Assembly: GCF_000737515.1 (NCBI RefSeq)
Contig: NZ_CP006587.1
Span: 1,236,001 to 1,300,000, forward strand
Length of the DNA: 64,000 nucleotides
Direction of reading: 5' to 3'
DNA from: Hymenobacter sp. APR13
Lineage (GTDB): Bacteria; Bacteroidota; Bacteroidia; Cytophagales; Hymenobacteraceae
The position numbers and the translations under genes are program-made. A model generated the notes under the pieces. It was not told the DNA's origin. It was given only the letters and a program-made list of their open reading frames with translations, and did no database searches. Of this stretch, positions 16,863 to 26,288 are shown one piece after another. Numbering within the stretch: position 1 is the first letter of the stretch; each line of letters begins with the position of its first letter.

Positions 16863-18064
16863 GCGCGGCCTTCCGCGAACAATACGGCCGCCGCCTGGCG
16901 GCTCAGCTCTGCGACCAGCACTTCGGCGCCCGCCCCACGGCCACCCTCGACGGCCCGGCGGTGCTGCGCTTCACGCCCATCCGGCAGGTGAACCTCTTTG
17001 TGGTGCAGCAGCTGCTGGCCCAGTGGACCCAGGAAATGGCGCGCCTGCGCAGCCCCTACTTCGATTTCGAGGCCGACGACGTGCGCCAGGCCCTCACGCA
17101 GTTCATGAACACGCTGTCCAGGCGTATCAAGCTGGCGCGGCCCGTCTTCGAGCCGCTGCTGTCCCGCGCCATCACCGATACGCTGGCCGTGCTGCCCGAC
17201 CCGGCCGGCACGTTCGAGCAGAAGCTGCTGGGCACCCAGCCCGCCGCCACCCCCGAGCAGCTGCGCGACGCGCTGCGCTACCTCGACGTGGACAAGCTGT
17301 TTTACCAAGACTTTCTGGACTCGCTGCCCGCCGGCACGCCCCACGACCGGGAAACGCTGCTCAAGCGGTTTGCGCTCTACCAGGAAGCCAACTACAAGCA
17401 CCACCAGCCGCTGGACAAGCTGGTGGCCGAGTTCAACGAGCTGCTGCCTCTCACCGAAGACGAGCTGCGCGGCAAGCCGGCGGCCATGCCAGCCGCCAAG
17501 CCGGTAGTGGCTCCGTCGGCAGCGCCGGCACCGGCCGCTACCCCAGCGCCGACCGTGGCTGCCCCGTCAGCTCCGGCCCCATTGGCCCCGCCCGTACCCG
17601 CGCCAGTGGCCGCACCAGCTCCCACTCCGGTTGCGGCGCCGGTACCCGCGCCCAGCCCGGCCGCGCCGGCAGCAGCTCCACGCGTAGCTCCTGCCGCGCC
17701 GGCCAGCGCCGAGCCGGCCGCCGTGCCGCTCTACGAGAAGCTGAAAGCCGGCCAGCCGGCGGCCACGTCGCTCAGCGAAACGCTGCGGCCGGAGCGCCCC
17801 GCCTCCACCCTCGCCGACCAGGCCCCGAAGGTGGAAACGCTGCGCGAGGCCATTTCCATCAATCAGCGCTTCAGCTTCATCAACGAGCTGTTCAGCGGCG
17901 AAAACATGGAATACCACGCCGCCATCCAGCACCTCGACACCCTGCCCGACGCCGACAGCGCCAAGCGCTACGTCACGCAGGACCTGGCCAGCACCCACGA
18001 CTGGACCCGCAAAGACGAGCACGTCAGCAAGCTGCTCAAGCTGATTGACCGCAAGTTCGCGTAG
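16847..18064 (+). CDS. Cytoplasmic protein of unknown function with Ala/Pro-rich linker
   Basis: A 405-residue protein without signal peptide or membrane segments. An N-terminal domain (about 1-210) contains VLRFTPIRQVNLFVVQQLL, FDFEADDVRQALTQFMNTLSR and LDVDKLFYQDFLDSLP. A low-complexity linker of Ala, Pro and Val follows (about 215-290). The C-terminal domain (about 330-405) has REAISINQRFSFINELFSGENM, which occurs in uncharacterised Bacteroidota proteins as far as I recall. ATG at 16847 is preferred over GTG at 16838. Function not recognised. Confidence 0.75.
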   Translation: MNDKDSAAFREQYGRRLAAQLCDQHFGARPTATLDGPAVLRFTPIRQVNLFVVQQLLAQWTQEMARLRSPYFDFEADDVRQALTQFMNTLSRRIKLARPVFEPLLSRAITDTLAVLPDPAGTFEQKLLGTQPAATPEQLRDALRYLDVDKLFYQDFLDSLPAGTPHDRETLLKRFALYQEANYKHHQPLDKLVAEFNELLPLTEDELRGKPAAMPAAKPVVAPSAAPAPAATPAPTVAAPSAPAPLAPPVPAPVAAPAPTPVAAPVPAPSPAAPAAAPRVAPAAPASAEPAAVPLYEKLKAGQPAATSLSETLRPERPASTLADQAPKVETLREAISINQRFSFINELFSGENMEYHAAIQHLDTLPDADSAKRYVTQDLASTHDWTRKDEHVSKLLKLIDRKFA

Positions 18065-18087
18065 GGCCATTTCAGACTATATGTAGG

Positions 18088-18175
18088 AACGTCATTCCGA
18101 GCGGAGGGAGGAATCTCGCTGGTGTGGTAACATTACTATACCAGCGAGATTCCTCCCTCCGCTCGGAATGACGTT
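18088..18175. repeat. Palindromic intergenic repeat, family A, copy 6
   Basis: Perfect arms of about 36 bases beginning AACGTCATTCCGAGCGGAGG, with a loop of about 16 bases. It lies between two plus-strand genes. Confidence 0.88.
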
Positions 18176-18203
18176 CTTTTTACCCCGCTAACCTTTCCGT
18201 TTT

Positions 18204-19259
18204 ATGCCCGACTTCTCCCCTCTTCTCCTACGCTGGCGGCGGCTGATACTGGTGTATCTGCTGGCGCTGGGGGTGCTGGCCGGGCCCGCGTACACAATGT
18301 ACGTGCACTACGACTTCTCGCACTCCCTGGACACGCGCAGCTACCTGAGCATGGCCCGGGGGCAGTTTGAGGGGGTGAGCGTCACGCGGCGCTACCGGGT
18401 GCTGGTGCCGGCCGTGGCGGCTGCCGTGGCGTGGCCGCTGGAGCAGGCCTACGCCCGCGTGTGGCCCCAGCGCGCCACCTCCGACTGGCCGCTACGGCTG
18501 GCCTTCTACCTGGTGAACATGGCGCTGCTGGCCGCAGTGGGCGTGATTATCTTCGAAACCTGCCGGCTCTACGGCGCTACGCCGGGCGCCGCCGCGCTGG
18601 CCGTGGTGGCGGTGCTGTGCAGCCGCTGGGCCGTGTACATTGCCGGCCTGCCGCTCGTGGATAGCCTGTATATGCTGGTATTCGCGCTGGCCTTTTACGC
18701 CCCCCGGGCCCGGTCGGCGGGGGCGCTGGTGGCGGTGCTGCTGCTGGGGCCGATGGCCAAGGAGTCGTTTGTGTTTCTGGTGCCGTGGCTGCTGGTGTTC
18801 GGCCGACCGGCGCTCAGCTGGCCGAAGCAGCTGGCCGGGCTGGCCGTGGGCGGCGCCATAGCTCTGGCAGTGCGCTACTGGATTGATGCCCGCATTGGCG
18901 CGCCGCCCGCGGAAAGCGTGAGCAACGCCCTGGACCACGTGCACAACCTCGTGTACTCGCTCAAACGGCTGCTTTCGGTGAAGGGCGCGGGCGAGCTGTT
19001 CAGCGTGTTCGGCTTTTTCTGGCTGGCGCTGCTGGCGGGATGGCGCGAGCGGCAGCTCTGGCTGGCTTCGCTGGGCTGGCCGGCGGCCGGGCTGGTGGCG
19101 GTGGTGCTGGCCCACATGTTTCTGTCCGGCGACCTGGGCCGGATGGGCTACCTGGGCGCGCCGGTATTCGGGGTGGCCTTTGCGCTGGTGCTCACCCACA
19201 AGCCGTGGCTGCGCAATGGCGCGCCGCCTTCCGCCAATGCTGGCAGTGCAACGATATAA
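18204..19259 (+). CDS. Polytopic membrane protein, possibly GT-C glycosyltransferase-like
   Basis: A 351-residue inner-membrane protein with about 8-9 hydrophobic helices. After the first helix, a loop carries DFSHSLDTRSYLSMARGQ and VTRRYRVLVP. Polar Asp/Arg residues after helix 1 are seen in GT-C glycosyltransferases, which use lipid-linked sugars, but I do not recognise a specific family. The following gene is convergent and encodes another large membrane protein. Confidence 0.65.
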   Translation: MPDFSPLLLRWRRLILVYLLALGVLAGPAYTMYVHYDFSHSLDTRSYLSMARGQFEGVSVTRRYRVLVPAVAAAVAWPLEQAYARVWPQRATSDWPLRLAFYLVNMALLAAVGVIIFETCRLYGATPGAAALAVVAVLCSRWAVYIAGLPLVDSLYMLVFALAFYAPRARSAGALVAVLLLGPMAKESFVFLVPWLLVFGRPALSWPKQLAGLAVGGAIALAVRYWIDARIGAPPAESVSNALDHVHNLVYSLKRLLSVKGAGELFSVFGFFWLALLAGWRERQLWLASLGWPAAGLVAVVLAHMFLSGDLGRMGYLGAPVFGVAFALVLTHKPWLRNGAPPSANAGSATI

Positions 19260-19321
19260 GGCCGAAGCCCCTGCTGGATTGCTGGCCGATGGCGCCAGAA
19301 GCGCACAGGCGGAAGCCTACG

Positions 19322-20926
19322 CTACTGCACCCGCGTCAGGTACACCCAACCAAACGACGTAGTCACCGAATCGACGCGCACCAGCCGGAAACCCTGCAAC
19401 AGCTGGCGTTGGGTGGCGTCGTCGCCCTGGGTGAGGCGGGCGCGGTCGAGCAGGCGCGGGCCGTCCAGGGCGTCGGTGTACACGGGCTGGCCGGCGGCCC
19501 GGCAGCGCCGCAGCCACGCCCGCAGCCGGGCCGCCGACTGGCCGGGTCGCTGCACCAGCAGCGCCGGAGCCGGCAAGATGTTGGGCGGCCCCACCGGCCG
19601 GCCGGTGCGGTAGTGCAGCTGGTTGAGCACCAGGTTGGGGTCGGACAGCAGCCACCAGGCGGTAGGCTCCCGCTCCAGGCGGGCCAGCAGCGGCGCGGTA
19701 TCGGTGAAGCGCAGCAGGTAGGCCGGCAGCAGCCCGAACGTCAGGTTCCAGAGCAGCAGGGCGCCACCAGCCAGGGCCAGCGGCCGGGCCGGCCAGGGCT
19801 GCCGCACCAGCAGCAGCGCCAGCAAGGCCGGCAACATCACCAGAAACTCGGCGTTGCCGGCCGCCCACAGCGCGCAGGCCAAGTGCAACAGTAGAATCAG
19901 TAGGTGCGTGCGGCGGAAAGCGCGGCATGGGGCCGCTTGAGTGGCTTCAGCAGCCAGCGTTGCCGGCTTGTTTTCATCCCCGAAATCAGCTGATGATAGG
20001 CTGGCAGACGCTGTGCGGCGGCGGCGCCACAGCTGCCAGCCGGCGGCCGTCATCAACCCCACACACAGCAGTGCTACGCCGGCCAGCAGCGGCCAACGCT
20101 GCAGCAGCGCCAGTGTGCTGCCGTGCAGCTGCCCGAAGGTGCGCACCACGCTCACGCCCATCAGCAGCAGCGTCCGGCCCGAAGGCGCGGCGCCGGCGTG
20201 GCCGTGGTAGAGCTCATAAAACACAAACTCCCAGAAAGCCCGCAACGTGAATGGCAGCTGCCACGACGGCAGCGCCGCCGCATACGCCACCGGCACCAGC
20301 AGCGCCGGCAGACTATACAGCACCGCCGCCACCCACCGCCCCGCCGGCCGCGCCCAGAGTAGCCCAACCAGCAGCCCCAGCCACCAGAACGCATGAATCT
20401 GGTGCAGCAGCGCCGCCCCGGCCGCCCACGCCCCGGCCGAAAGCCAGCCGCGCCAGCCGGTTTCGCCAGCGGCGGCGCGCCACCAGCTGCGGCTGGCCAG
20501 CAACGAAAGCAGTAGCGGCAGCACGTAGGTTTCGTTTTCGGTGGCGAAGCGCAGCATCCCGAACGAGCCGCCCGCCAGCAGCAGCCAGCCCGCCACCGGT
20601 GCCGCCGGCCCGCCCACCCGCCGCAGCAAGCTCCGCAGCACCAGCAGGCAGGCCCCAAACGCCAGCGCGTTCAGGGCTTTCAGGGCAGCCAGCGTATCGA
20701 GCGAGGCGGGCAGCAGCTGCCGCCAGAGCCAGCCCACCACGTTGTAGAGCAGGTGGTGCGGCAGCAGCAGCTCGTGGCCGTGGCGCACGCAGGCGGCGTA
20801 GTACCAGGCGTCGGGCGTGGAGTTGCGGGTGGGCAGCAGCAGCGCCAGCGCCGTAAGCAACAGCATCACCGCCCACTCCTGGGTGGCCGGGGCCTGCGGG
20901 CTGAAAGCTGATTGACGTAACTGCAT
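19322..20926 (-). CDS. Polytopic membrane protein of unknown function (GT-C-like)
   Basis: A 534-residue protein with roughly 11 hydrophobic segments. The N-terminal loop reads LPTRNSTPDAWYYAACVRHG, similar in position to the Asp-containing loop of GT-C enzymes. RFATENETYVLPLLLSLLA and a soluble C-terminal part (ARLRAWLRRCRAAGQPVYTD ... TSFGWVYLTRV) follow. The start could also be the in-frame ATG at 20965. High GC and Leu/Ala/Trp-rich composition. Function not recognised. Confidence 0.62.
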   Translation of the reverse strand: MQLRQSAFSPQAPATQEWAVMLLLTALALLLPTRNSTPDAWYYAACVRHGHELLLPHHLLYNVVGWLWRQLLPASLDTLAALKALNALAFGACLLVLRSLLRRVGGPAAPVAGWLLLAGGSFGMLRFATENETYVLPLLLSLLASRSWWRAAAGETGWRGWLSAGAWAAGAALLHQIHAFWWLGLLVGLLWARPAGRWVAAVLYSLPALLVPVAYAAALPSWQLPFTLRAFWEFVFYELYHGHAGAAPSGRTLLLMGVSVVRTFGQLHGSTLALLQRWPLLAGVALLCVGLMTAAGWQLWRRRRTASASLSSADFGDENKPATLAAEATQAAPCRAFRRTHLLILLLHLACALWAAGNAEFLVMLPALLALLLVRQPWPARPLALAGGALLLWNLTFGLLPAYLLRFTDTAPLLARLEREPTAWWLLSDPNLVLNQLHYRTGRPVGPPNILPAPALLVQRPGQSAARLRAWLRRCRAAGQPVYTDALDGPRLLDRARLTQGDDATQRQLLQGFRLVRVDSVTTSFGWVYLTRVQ

Positions 20927-20990
20927 CTGCAGGCGAAAGTAGCACGAAGCGCCTGCTTCGCGCATGGCCGGGCAGGCTCATCAGATCAGA

Positions 20991-21257
20991 TGTACCGCGA
21001 ATTTCCACTTCGCGAAGCGCGGGCCGCCGATGAGATGTACCGCGAAGTTTCACTTCGCGAAGTGCGGACCACCAACACGCCACGAAGGGATGAGAGCATG
21101 GCTGTGCGGGCGGTGCGCGCTTCGCGAAGTGAAACTTCGCGGTACATACCAAGATCCGGCGAGTGGCCCGGGCGTGGCGCGAAGTGAAACTTCGCGGTAC
21201 GTACTAAGGTCCGGCGGGTGGCACGGGCGCTTCGCGAAGTGGAACTTCGCGGTACAC
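20991..21257. repeat. Cluster of five REP-like palindromic units (family B)
   Basis: Five copies of a unit of about 27 bases, TGTACCGCGAAGTTTCACTT followed by CGCGAAG, at about 20991-21018, 21036-21064, 21120-21146, 21178-21203 and 21229-21257. The first two point one way and the last three the other. Each unit contains a perfect 8-base stem, CGCGAAGT-TTC-ACTTCGCG. Gaps between units are unequal, and the whole lies just downstream of rodA. Confidence 0.88.
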
Positions 21258-21268
21258 ATGTGACTCCT

Positions 21269-22573
21269 TTAGTACCGCTCCAAATCCTGCTTGCGGTAGG
21301 CGTCGATGCCCAGCAGGATGAAGAGCAGCACCGTGAATGACCACAGCGAGGAGCCGCCGTAGCTGAACAGCGGCAGCGGAATACCCACCACCGGCGCCAG
21401 CCCGATGGTCATGCCCACGTTGATGGCGAAGTGGAAGAAGAAGATGCTGGCCACGCAGTAGCCGTAGGTGCGCCCGAATACCGATTTCTGGCGCTCCGCC
21501 ACGTACACAATGCGCCCCAGCAGGGCCATAAAGAGCACGATAACCGTAGTCGTGCCCAGCCAGCCCCATTCCTCACCGATGGTGCAGAAGATAAAGTCGG
21601 TGCTTTGCGCCGGCACAAAGTCGAACTTGGTTTGGGTGCCCTGCAGGAAGCCCTTGCCGGCCAGCCCACCCGAGCCGATGGCAATCTTGCTTTGCGTGAC
21701 GTTCCAGCCCACGCCCAGCGGGTCGGCTGAGGGGTTGATGAGCACCTCGATACGCTTGCGCTGGTGGGGCTGCAGCACGTTGTTGAAGAAGAAATCCACC
21801 CCGAACACCATCCCAATCACCACCGCCCACACGCTGATCGTCACGGGCAGGTGGTGGCGCAGCACCTTGCTATTGAAGGCCAGCACCGCGCCCAGCACCA
21901 CCGTAAAAAAGCCCACCAGCCACAGCTTGGGCACCAGCAGCGCCAGAATCAGGATGATGGCGGCGGCGGCCAGAATCACCAGAATCAGCGGCGACATACC
22001 CTCGCGGAAGTAGGCCAGCAGGAAGGCGGCAAACACCAGCGCCTGCCCGGTTTCGTTGGCCGCCAGAATCAGGAGCGGCGGCAGCAGCGTGAGGCCGGCC
22101 AGCACGGCTTGGTCGCGGAAGTTCTGCTGGCGCAGGTTGATACTGGCCATATACCTCGACACGGCCAGCGCCGTCACGAACTTGGCAAACTCGGCCGGCT
22201 GCAACCGCATCGGGCCCAGCTCCAGCCAAGAGCGCGACCCGCCAATGGGCCGGGCAATAAAGGGTGTGACAATGAGCAGCAGAATCATGCCGCCGTAGAG
22301 CACAAACGCAAACGTGTCGTAGGCCTTGTAGTCGATGACCACGAGCACCACAATCAGCACCACGGCCGTCCCGATCCACAGAATCTGCTTGAACCAGTCG
22401 AACACCATCAGCTGCTGAAAGCTGAGGTTGCCGAACAGGCTGCCGTCGGTAGGCGCGTCGGGCGAGTAGCTGGCCGCGTACACGCTCACCCAGCCCAGCA
22501 GCACCATCAGGGCATAAATCCCGACGGTAACCCAATCGATGCTGCGTGAATATCTGGCGGGGGAGGCGGACAT
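21269..22573 (-). CDS. rodA: Rod-shape-determining protein RodA (SEDS peptidoglycan glycosyltransferase)
   Basis: A 434-residue membrane protein of the SEDS family that polymerises glycan strands for side-wall growth together with PBP2. Typical segments are FIARPIGGSRSWLELGPMRLQPAEFAKF, here as the conserved SW-L-G and QP-E--K pattern, a late PAQSTDFIFCTIGEEWGW loop, and VGIPLPLFSYGGSS near the end. It ends the minus-strand purH-mreBCD-mrdA-rodA series. Confidence 0.93.
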   Translation of the reverse strand: MSASPARYSRSIDWVTVGIYALMVLLGWVSVYAASYSPDAPTDGSLFGNLSFQQLMVFDWFKQILWIGTAVVLIVVLVVIDYKAYDTFAFVLYGGMILLLIVTPFIARPIGGSRSWLELGPMRLQPAEFAKFVTALAVSRYMASINLRQQNFRDQAVLAGLTLLPPLLILAANETGQALVFAAFLLAYFREGMSPLILVILAAAAIILILALLVPKLWLVGFFTVVLGAVLAFNSKVLRHHLPVTISVWAVVIGMVFGVDFFFNNVLQPHQRKRIEVLINPSADPLGVGWNVTQSKIAIGSGGLAGKGFLQGTQTKFDFVPAQSTDFIFCTIGEEWGWLGTTTVIVLFMALLGRIVYVAERQKSVFGRTYGYCVASIFFFHFAINVGMTIGLAPVVGIPLPLFSYGGSSLWSFTVLLFILLGIDAYRKQDLERY

Positions 22574-22590
22574 GGGAGGAAACTAATTGA

Positions 22591-22722
22591 ACGTCATGCA
22601 GAGCGGAGCGAAGCATCTCGCCCGAGTGGTACTCCTGTCATTCTGAGCTTGCCGAAGCATCTCTCCCGCTTCGTTGAATTACCGTTGCGGTAGAGATGCT
22701 TCGGCAAGCTCAGCATGACGTT
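22591..22722. repeat. Mosaic palindromic repeat, family A, copy 7
   Basis: A half element (ACGTCATGCAGAGCGGAGCG...GCATCTCGCC) is followed by a full palindrome TGTCATTCTGAGCTTGCCGA... / ...CAAGCTCAGCATGACG. The same one-and-a-half arrangement occurs in copy 2. It lies between mrdA and rodA. Confidence 0.85.
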
Positions 22723-22734
22723 CTTTTGCTTGAT

Positions 22735-24573
22735 TTAATATTTTCGGATAAAGCTTTCAGCGGGGCGCTGCAGCCAGGTTTCCCAGCGCTTGCGCCAGGG
22801 GGCAACGTCACCGCGCAGGTATTTCTCCATCATCAGGGCGGCCATGGGGGCGGCGGAGGAGCCCCCGAAACCGGCATTTTCGATGAATACGGCAATGGCA
22901 ATCTTGGGGTCTTCGGCGGGCGCGAAGGCGGCGAAGGTGGCGTGGTCGGCGCCGTGGCGGTTTTGCACGGTGCCCGTTTTGCCGGCCACCGAAATGCCCA
23001 CGTCCAGTAGCGAGGCATTGTTGCCGGTGCCGCCGCGGCCGTCCACTACCTGCTGCATGCCCGGCACAATGGATTCAAAGTACTGCGGATCGACGGCCGT
23101 GACGTGCCGCTGCAGGTACTGCGGCAGCGGGCCGCCCGTACCGATGCCCTTCACAAAGTGCGGCGTGTAGTAGTAGCCGCGGTTGGCAATGATGGCCAGC
23201 ATATTGGCCATCTGCAGCCCCGTAACGCCCATTTCGCCCTGCCCGATGGCGAGCGAGTAGATGGTGCGGAAGTTCCAGCGGTGGAAGCCGTAGGCTTTGT
23301 CGTAGAAGTCGGAAGTCGGGATGAGGCCCTTCTTTTCCTGCGAGATGTCCACGCCCAGCTTGTCGCCCAGCCCGAAGGTCATCACCTGCCGGCGCCACTC
23401 GCTGTAACCCAGGCGGGCATCCTCGAAGCGGTTGGTGGAGCGCCCGCGCAGCACGGCCGCCCGCATCACCTGGTAGAAATAGGGGTTGCAGCTGTTTTTG
23501 ATGGCAATGCTGACGTTGTGCGGGTACTCGTGGCGGTGGGTGCAGCGCACCAGCTTCCAGTTGCAGTCAAACGGCGTATTGGGCGTCACGACGCCCATCT
23601 GCAGCGCCACCAGCTCGTTCACCATCTTAAACACCGAACCCGGCGGGTAGGTGGCCATCAGCGGGCGGTTGAACAGGGGTTTGGCCGTGTCCTGCAGCAG
23701 GGCCATGTAGCGGTTGCCCATGCCCTTGCCGGTCAGCACCGACGGCTCGAAGCCCGGTGCCGACACCATGGCCAGGATTTCGCCGGTCTTGGGGTCGAGG
23801 GCCACGATGGAGCCGCGCTTGTTCTGCATCAGCATCTCGCCGTACTTCTGCAGCTCGATGTCGATGCTGGTGTGCAGGTCCTGCCCGGCCACCGACAGCG
23901 TGTCGTACTCGCCGTCGCGGAACGAGCCTTTCTCGATGCCGCGCACGTTCACCATGCGGTACTGCACGCCGCGCCGCCCCATCAGCTGCGGCTCATAAAA
24001 CGACTCCAGCCCCGAAATGCCCAGAAAGTCGCCGGGCAGGTACTTGGCGTACTTTTCCTTTTCCAGAAACGCCGGCGTGATGGCGCCCACGTAGCCCAGG
24101 GCGTGGGCCATGTTTTCGGTGCGGTAGGAGCGCGCCATGCGGGCCTTGATGCTGAAGCCCGGAAAGTCGATGAGGTTGTCCTGGATGGCGGCCAGCTCGG
24201 GCGTGCTCAGGTTCTGCACCAGCGGCGAGGCCTTCACGCGGGAGTAGGCGCGGGCCGTCTGCAAACCCAGGCGCACCTCTTCCAGCGGCAGCTGCAGCAG
24301 CTGGCAGAAGCGGGCCGTGTCCAGCTGCTTCACCTCGCGTGGCACCACCATCAGGTCGTACACAGGCATATTCTGCACCAGCAGCTGGCCCTTGCGGTCG
24401 TAGATGAGGCCGCGGTAGGGCACCTGCACGATGCGCTGCAGCGTGTTGCGGTCGGCGGCCAGCTTGTAGCTGCCATCCAGCACCTGAATGTAGAAAAGCC
24501 GCCCCCCAAACGTGAGGGCTACGGCCAGAAAAATAGCCAGCACCACAAACCGGCGCCCTTCTAGGTATTGCAA
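22735..24573 (-). CDS. mrdA: Penicillin-binding protein 2 (peptidoglycan transpeptidase)
   Basis: A 612-residue class B PBP that cross-links wall peptides during elongation. A single N-terminal membrane segment (RRFVVLAIFLAVALTFGGRL) is followed by the PBP dimer domain and the transpeptidase domain with S313-V-F-K316, S361-C-N363 and K532-T-G534. The TTG at 24573 (MQYLEGRRF) is my preferred start. The alternative ATG at 24663 lies inside an inverted-repeat arm and would add 30 residues of unlikely text. It pairs functionally with RodA next door. Confidence 0.9.
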   Translation of the reverse strand: MQYLEGRRFVVLAIFLAVALTFGGRLFYIQVLDGSYKLAADRNTLQRIVQVPYRGLIYDRKGQLLVQNMPVYDLMVVPREVKQLDTARFCQLLQLPLEEVRLGLQTARAYSRVKASPLVQNLSTPELAAIQDNLIDFPGFSIKARMARSYRTENMAHALGYVGAITPAFLEKEKYAKYLPGDFLGISGLESFYEPQLMGRRGVQYRMVNVRGIEKGSFRDGEYDTLSVAGQDLHTSIDIELQKYGEMLMQNKRGSIVALDPKTGEILAMVSAPGFEPSVLTGKGMGNRYMALLQDTAKPLFNRPLMATYPPGSVFKMVNELVALQMGVVTPNTPFDCNWKLVRCTHRHEYPHNVSIAIKNSCNPYFYQVMRAAVLRGRSTNRFEDARLGYSEWRRQVMTFGLGDKLGVDISQEKKGLIPTSDFYDKAYGFHRWNFRTIYSLAIGQGEMGVTGLQMANMLAIIANRGYYYTPHFVKGIGTGGPLPQYLQRHVTAVDPQYFESIVPGMQQVVDGRGGTGNNASLLDVGISVAGKTGTVQNRHGADHATFAAFAPAEDPKIAIAVFIENAGFGGSSAAPMAALMMEKYLRGDVAPWRKRWETWLQRPAESFIRKY

Positions 24574-24648
24574 AGCGGTGTGTTCTGAGAGAAAAGCACT
24601 TACGGCCAACAGGCCGGATTCACAAAGATAACACCGATTGACCCCACC

Positions 24649-24819
24649 CCAACCCCTCCCCAAAAGATGCCGCGTATCAAGCGGGGTGGGCTTAGATTAG
24701 CAACCCAACGACAGTTCGAATCCTCACTCCGCCTTCGGCTCAGACAAGGTCATTCCGTTGCCAAAGTGAAATTATAGCACACCCCGCTTGATACGCGGCA
24801 TCTTTTGGGGAGGGGTTGG
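24649..24819. repeat. Long inverted repeat with 40-base perfect arms (family F)
   Basis: The arms at 24649-24688 and 24780-24819 are exact reverse complements, starting CCAACCCCTCCCCAAAAGAT. The 91-base centre includes GGCTCAGACAAGGTCATTCC, which recalls family A words. It sits between mreD and mrdA. Confidence 0.85.
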
Positions 24820-24826
24820 AGAGGGA

Positions 24827-25354
24827 TTAACGCCCGCGCCGCTTGGTAGGAAAGAAAATCAGCTGGATAATCAGCAGCGTGATGCCCGTAAACAGGGTGC
24901 TGACCACAATCTTGGCCAGCGTGAGGCCAAACGAGCGGAAGCTACCCAGCTCCAGCAGGAAAAAGGCCAGGTGGTGCAGCCCCACCAGCAGGCCCATGTA
25001 CACCAGAAACCACTGCCCGCCCATCTGGTGCACGTTCACCGAGTCCTGGGCCTCGTAGCCGTCGCGCGGGGTGAGCAGGCGCAGCACCCAGGGACGCAGG
25101 TAGCACAGCAGCACCGCCGAGGCCGCGTGCACGCCGCCGGTGTCGTAGAACAGGTCCATGAGCAGGCCCGTGCCGAAGCCCAGCACCAGCTGCAGCACGA
25201 TGGGCGTACCGATGGGCAGAAACAGCAGGAAGCCCAGGTAGAAAAAGCACCAGCCCAAATCAAACAGCACCAGCTTGCTCACCAGCAGCATATGCACGGC
25301 CAGGTAGAACCCAAACCGCAGCACCTGAATCAGCAGCGCACCTACTCCTTTCAT
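24827..25354 (-). CDS. mreD: Rod-shape-determining protein MreD
   Basis: A 175-residue inner-membrane protein with about five hydrophobic helices (VLFDLGWCFFYLGFLLFLPI, GFGTGLLMDLFYDTGGVHA). MreD is a weakly conserved part of the elongasome; the call depends on size, topology and its 4-base overlap with mreC. Confidence 0.85.
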   Translation of the reverse strand: MKGVGALLIQVLRFGFYLAVHMLLVSKLVLFDLGWCFFYLGFLLFLPIGTPIVLQLVLGFGTGLLMDLFYDTGGVHAASAVLLCYLRPWVLRLLTPRDGYEAQDSVNVHQMGGQWFLVYMGLLVGLHHLAFFLLELGSFRSFGLTLAKIVVSTLFTGITLLIIQLIFFPTKRRGR

Positions 25355-26277
25355 GGCTGCTCCTCCCCTTCCGGCTTCATGCCCGCTTTCAGCTCCAGCG
25401 TATCCCGCTCGGCCTTGGGCCTTGGGTTCACCACGTACACGTAGGTTAAGTTGGCGAAATTGACGGCCAGCCGCACCCGCACCGTCCAGAAGTTCTTATC
25501 GGGCTCCTTCACAAACCCGTCGATGGTGCCCACCAGCACACCTTCCGGGAACACCGCGTTGTAGCCCGACGTCACAATGGTGTCGCCGCGCACCAGCTTG
25601 TTCTGGCGCGGAATGTTGTCGAGCAGCGCGTGCGTGGGGTCGTCGCCGAGCCAGCGGATGCTGCCGAACGTGTTGTCGCGCAGAATCTTGGCCGAAATGA
25701 AGGTTTTGGAGTGCAGCAGCGAGGTCACCGTAGCGTAGTTTTCACTCACCACCTTCACCCGGCCCACAATGCCGGCCGCGGCCAGCACGCCCATACCCGG
25801 CCGCAGCCCCTGCCGGGTGCCCACATTCAGGGTCAGGTAGTTATCCACGCGGCGCAAGGTGTTGTTGAGCACCCGGGCCGGAATCAGCGGGTAGTCGGGG
25901 TTGCGGGTGGGCAGCGGGCGCAGCCCCAGCAGCAGCGAGTCGGGGTAGGCGAGGCCAGCCAGGCGAGCCTGCGAGGCGCTGTCCTGCTGCACGGGCAGGC
26001 GGCGCGCCTCGCGGCGGCCCACGTCGGCCAGGTACAGCTGCTGGCGCAGCGCGGCGTTTTCCTGCACCAAGCCCTGGTTGATGCTCACCAGCCGGAAGTA
26101 ATCGTAAATCTGCGTCCGGGTGTCGAGTACCTGCCCCACGTAGGCATTGGCCGAGTTGAAGAACGCCGCCCGCTGGTAGGTGCTGTTGCGAATCAGCAAG
26201 TACAAACTGGCCACCTCCAGCAACGCAAACACGAGCATCCCCCGGTAGCGAAACAGAAAGGCGAACAGATTACGCAT
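25351..26277 (-). CDS. mreC: Rod-shape-determining protein MreC
   Basis: A 308-residue protein with an N-terminal membrane helix (YRGMLVFALLEVASLYLLI), a coiled-coil region (LVQENAALRQQLYLADVGRR) and the periplasmic beta domain with NVGTRQGLRPGMGVLAAAGIVGRV-type text and GDTIVTSGYNAVFPEGVLVG. It links cytoplasmic MreB to PBP2 and RodA. The stop overlaps the mreD start. Confidence 0.92.
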   Translation of the reverse strand: MRNLFAFLFRYRGMLVFALLEVASLYLLIRNSTYQRAAFFNSANAYVGQVLDTRTQIYDYFRLVSINQGLVQENAALRQQLYLADVGRREARRLPVQQDSASQARLAGLAYPDSLLLGLRPLPTRNPDYPLIPARVLNNTLRRVDNYLTLNVGTRQGLRPGMGVLAAAGIVGRVKVVSENYATVTSLLHSKTFISAKILRDNTFGSIRWLGDDPTHALLDNIPRQNKLVRGDTIVTSGYNAVFPEGVLVGTIDGFVKEPDKNFWTVRVRLAVNFANLTYVYVVNPRPKAERDTLELKAGMKPEGEEQP

Positions 26278-26288
26278 GGATTGAAGTG

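Noticed and set aside
20991..21257. CRISPR array
   Set aside because: Units change orientation, spacing is unequal (about 15 to 60 bases), each unit is palindromic, and no cas genes are nearby.
24574..24663. N-terminal extension of PBP2 from ATG at 24663
   Set aside because: The extension starts within a 40-base inverted-repeat arm and encodes text unlike PBP2 starts; TTG at 24573 leads directly into the membrane anchor.
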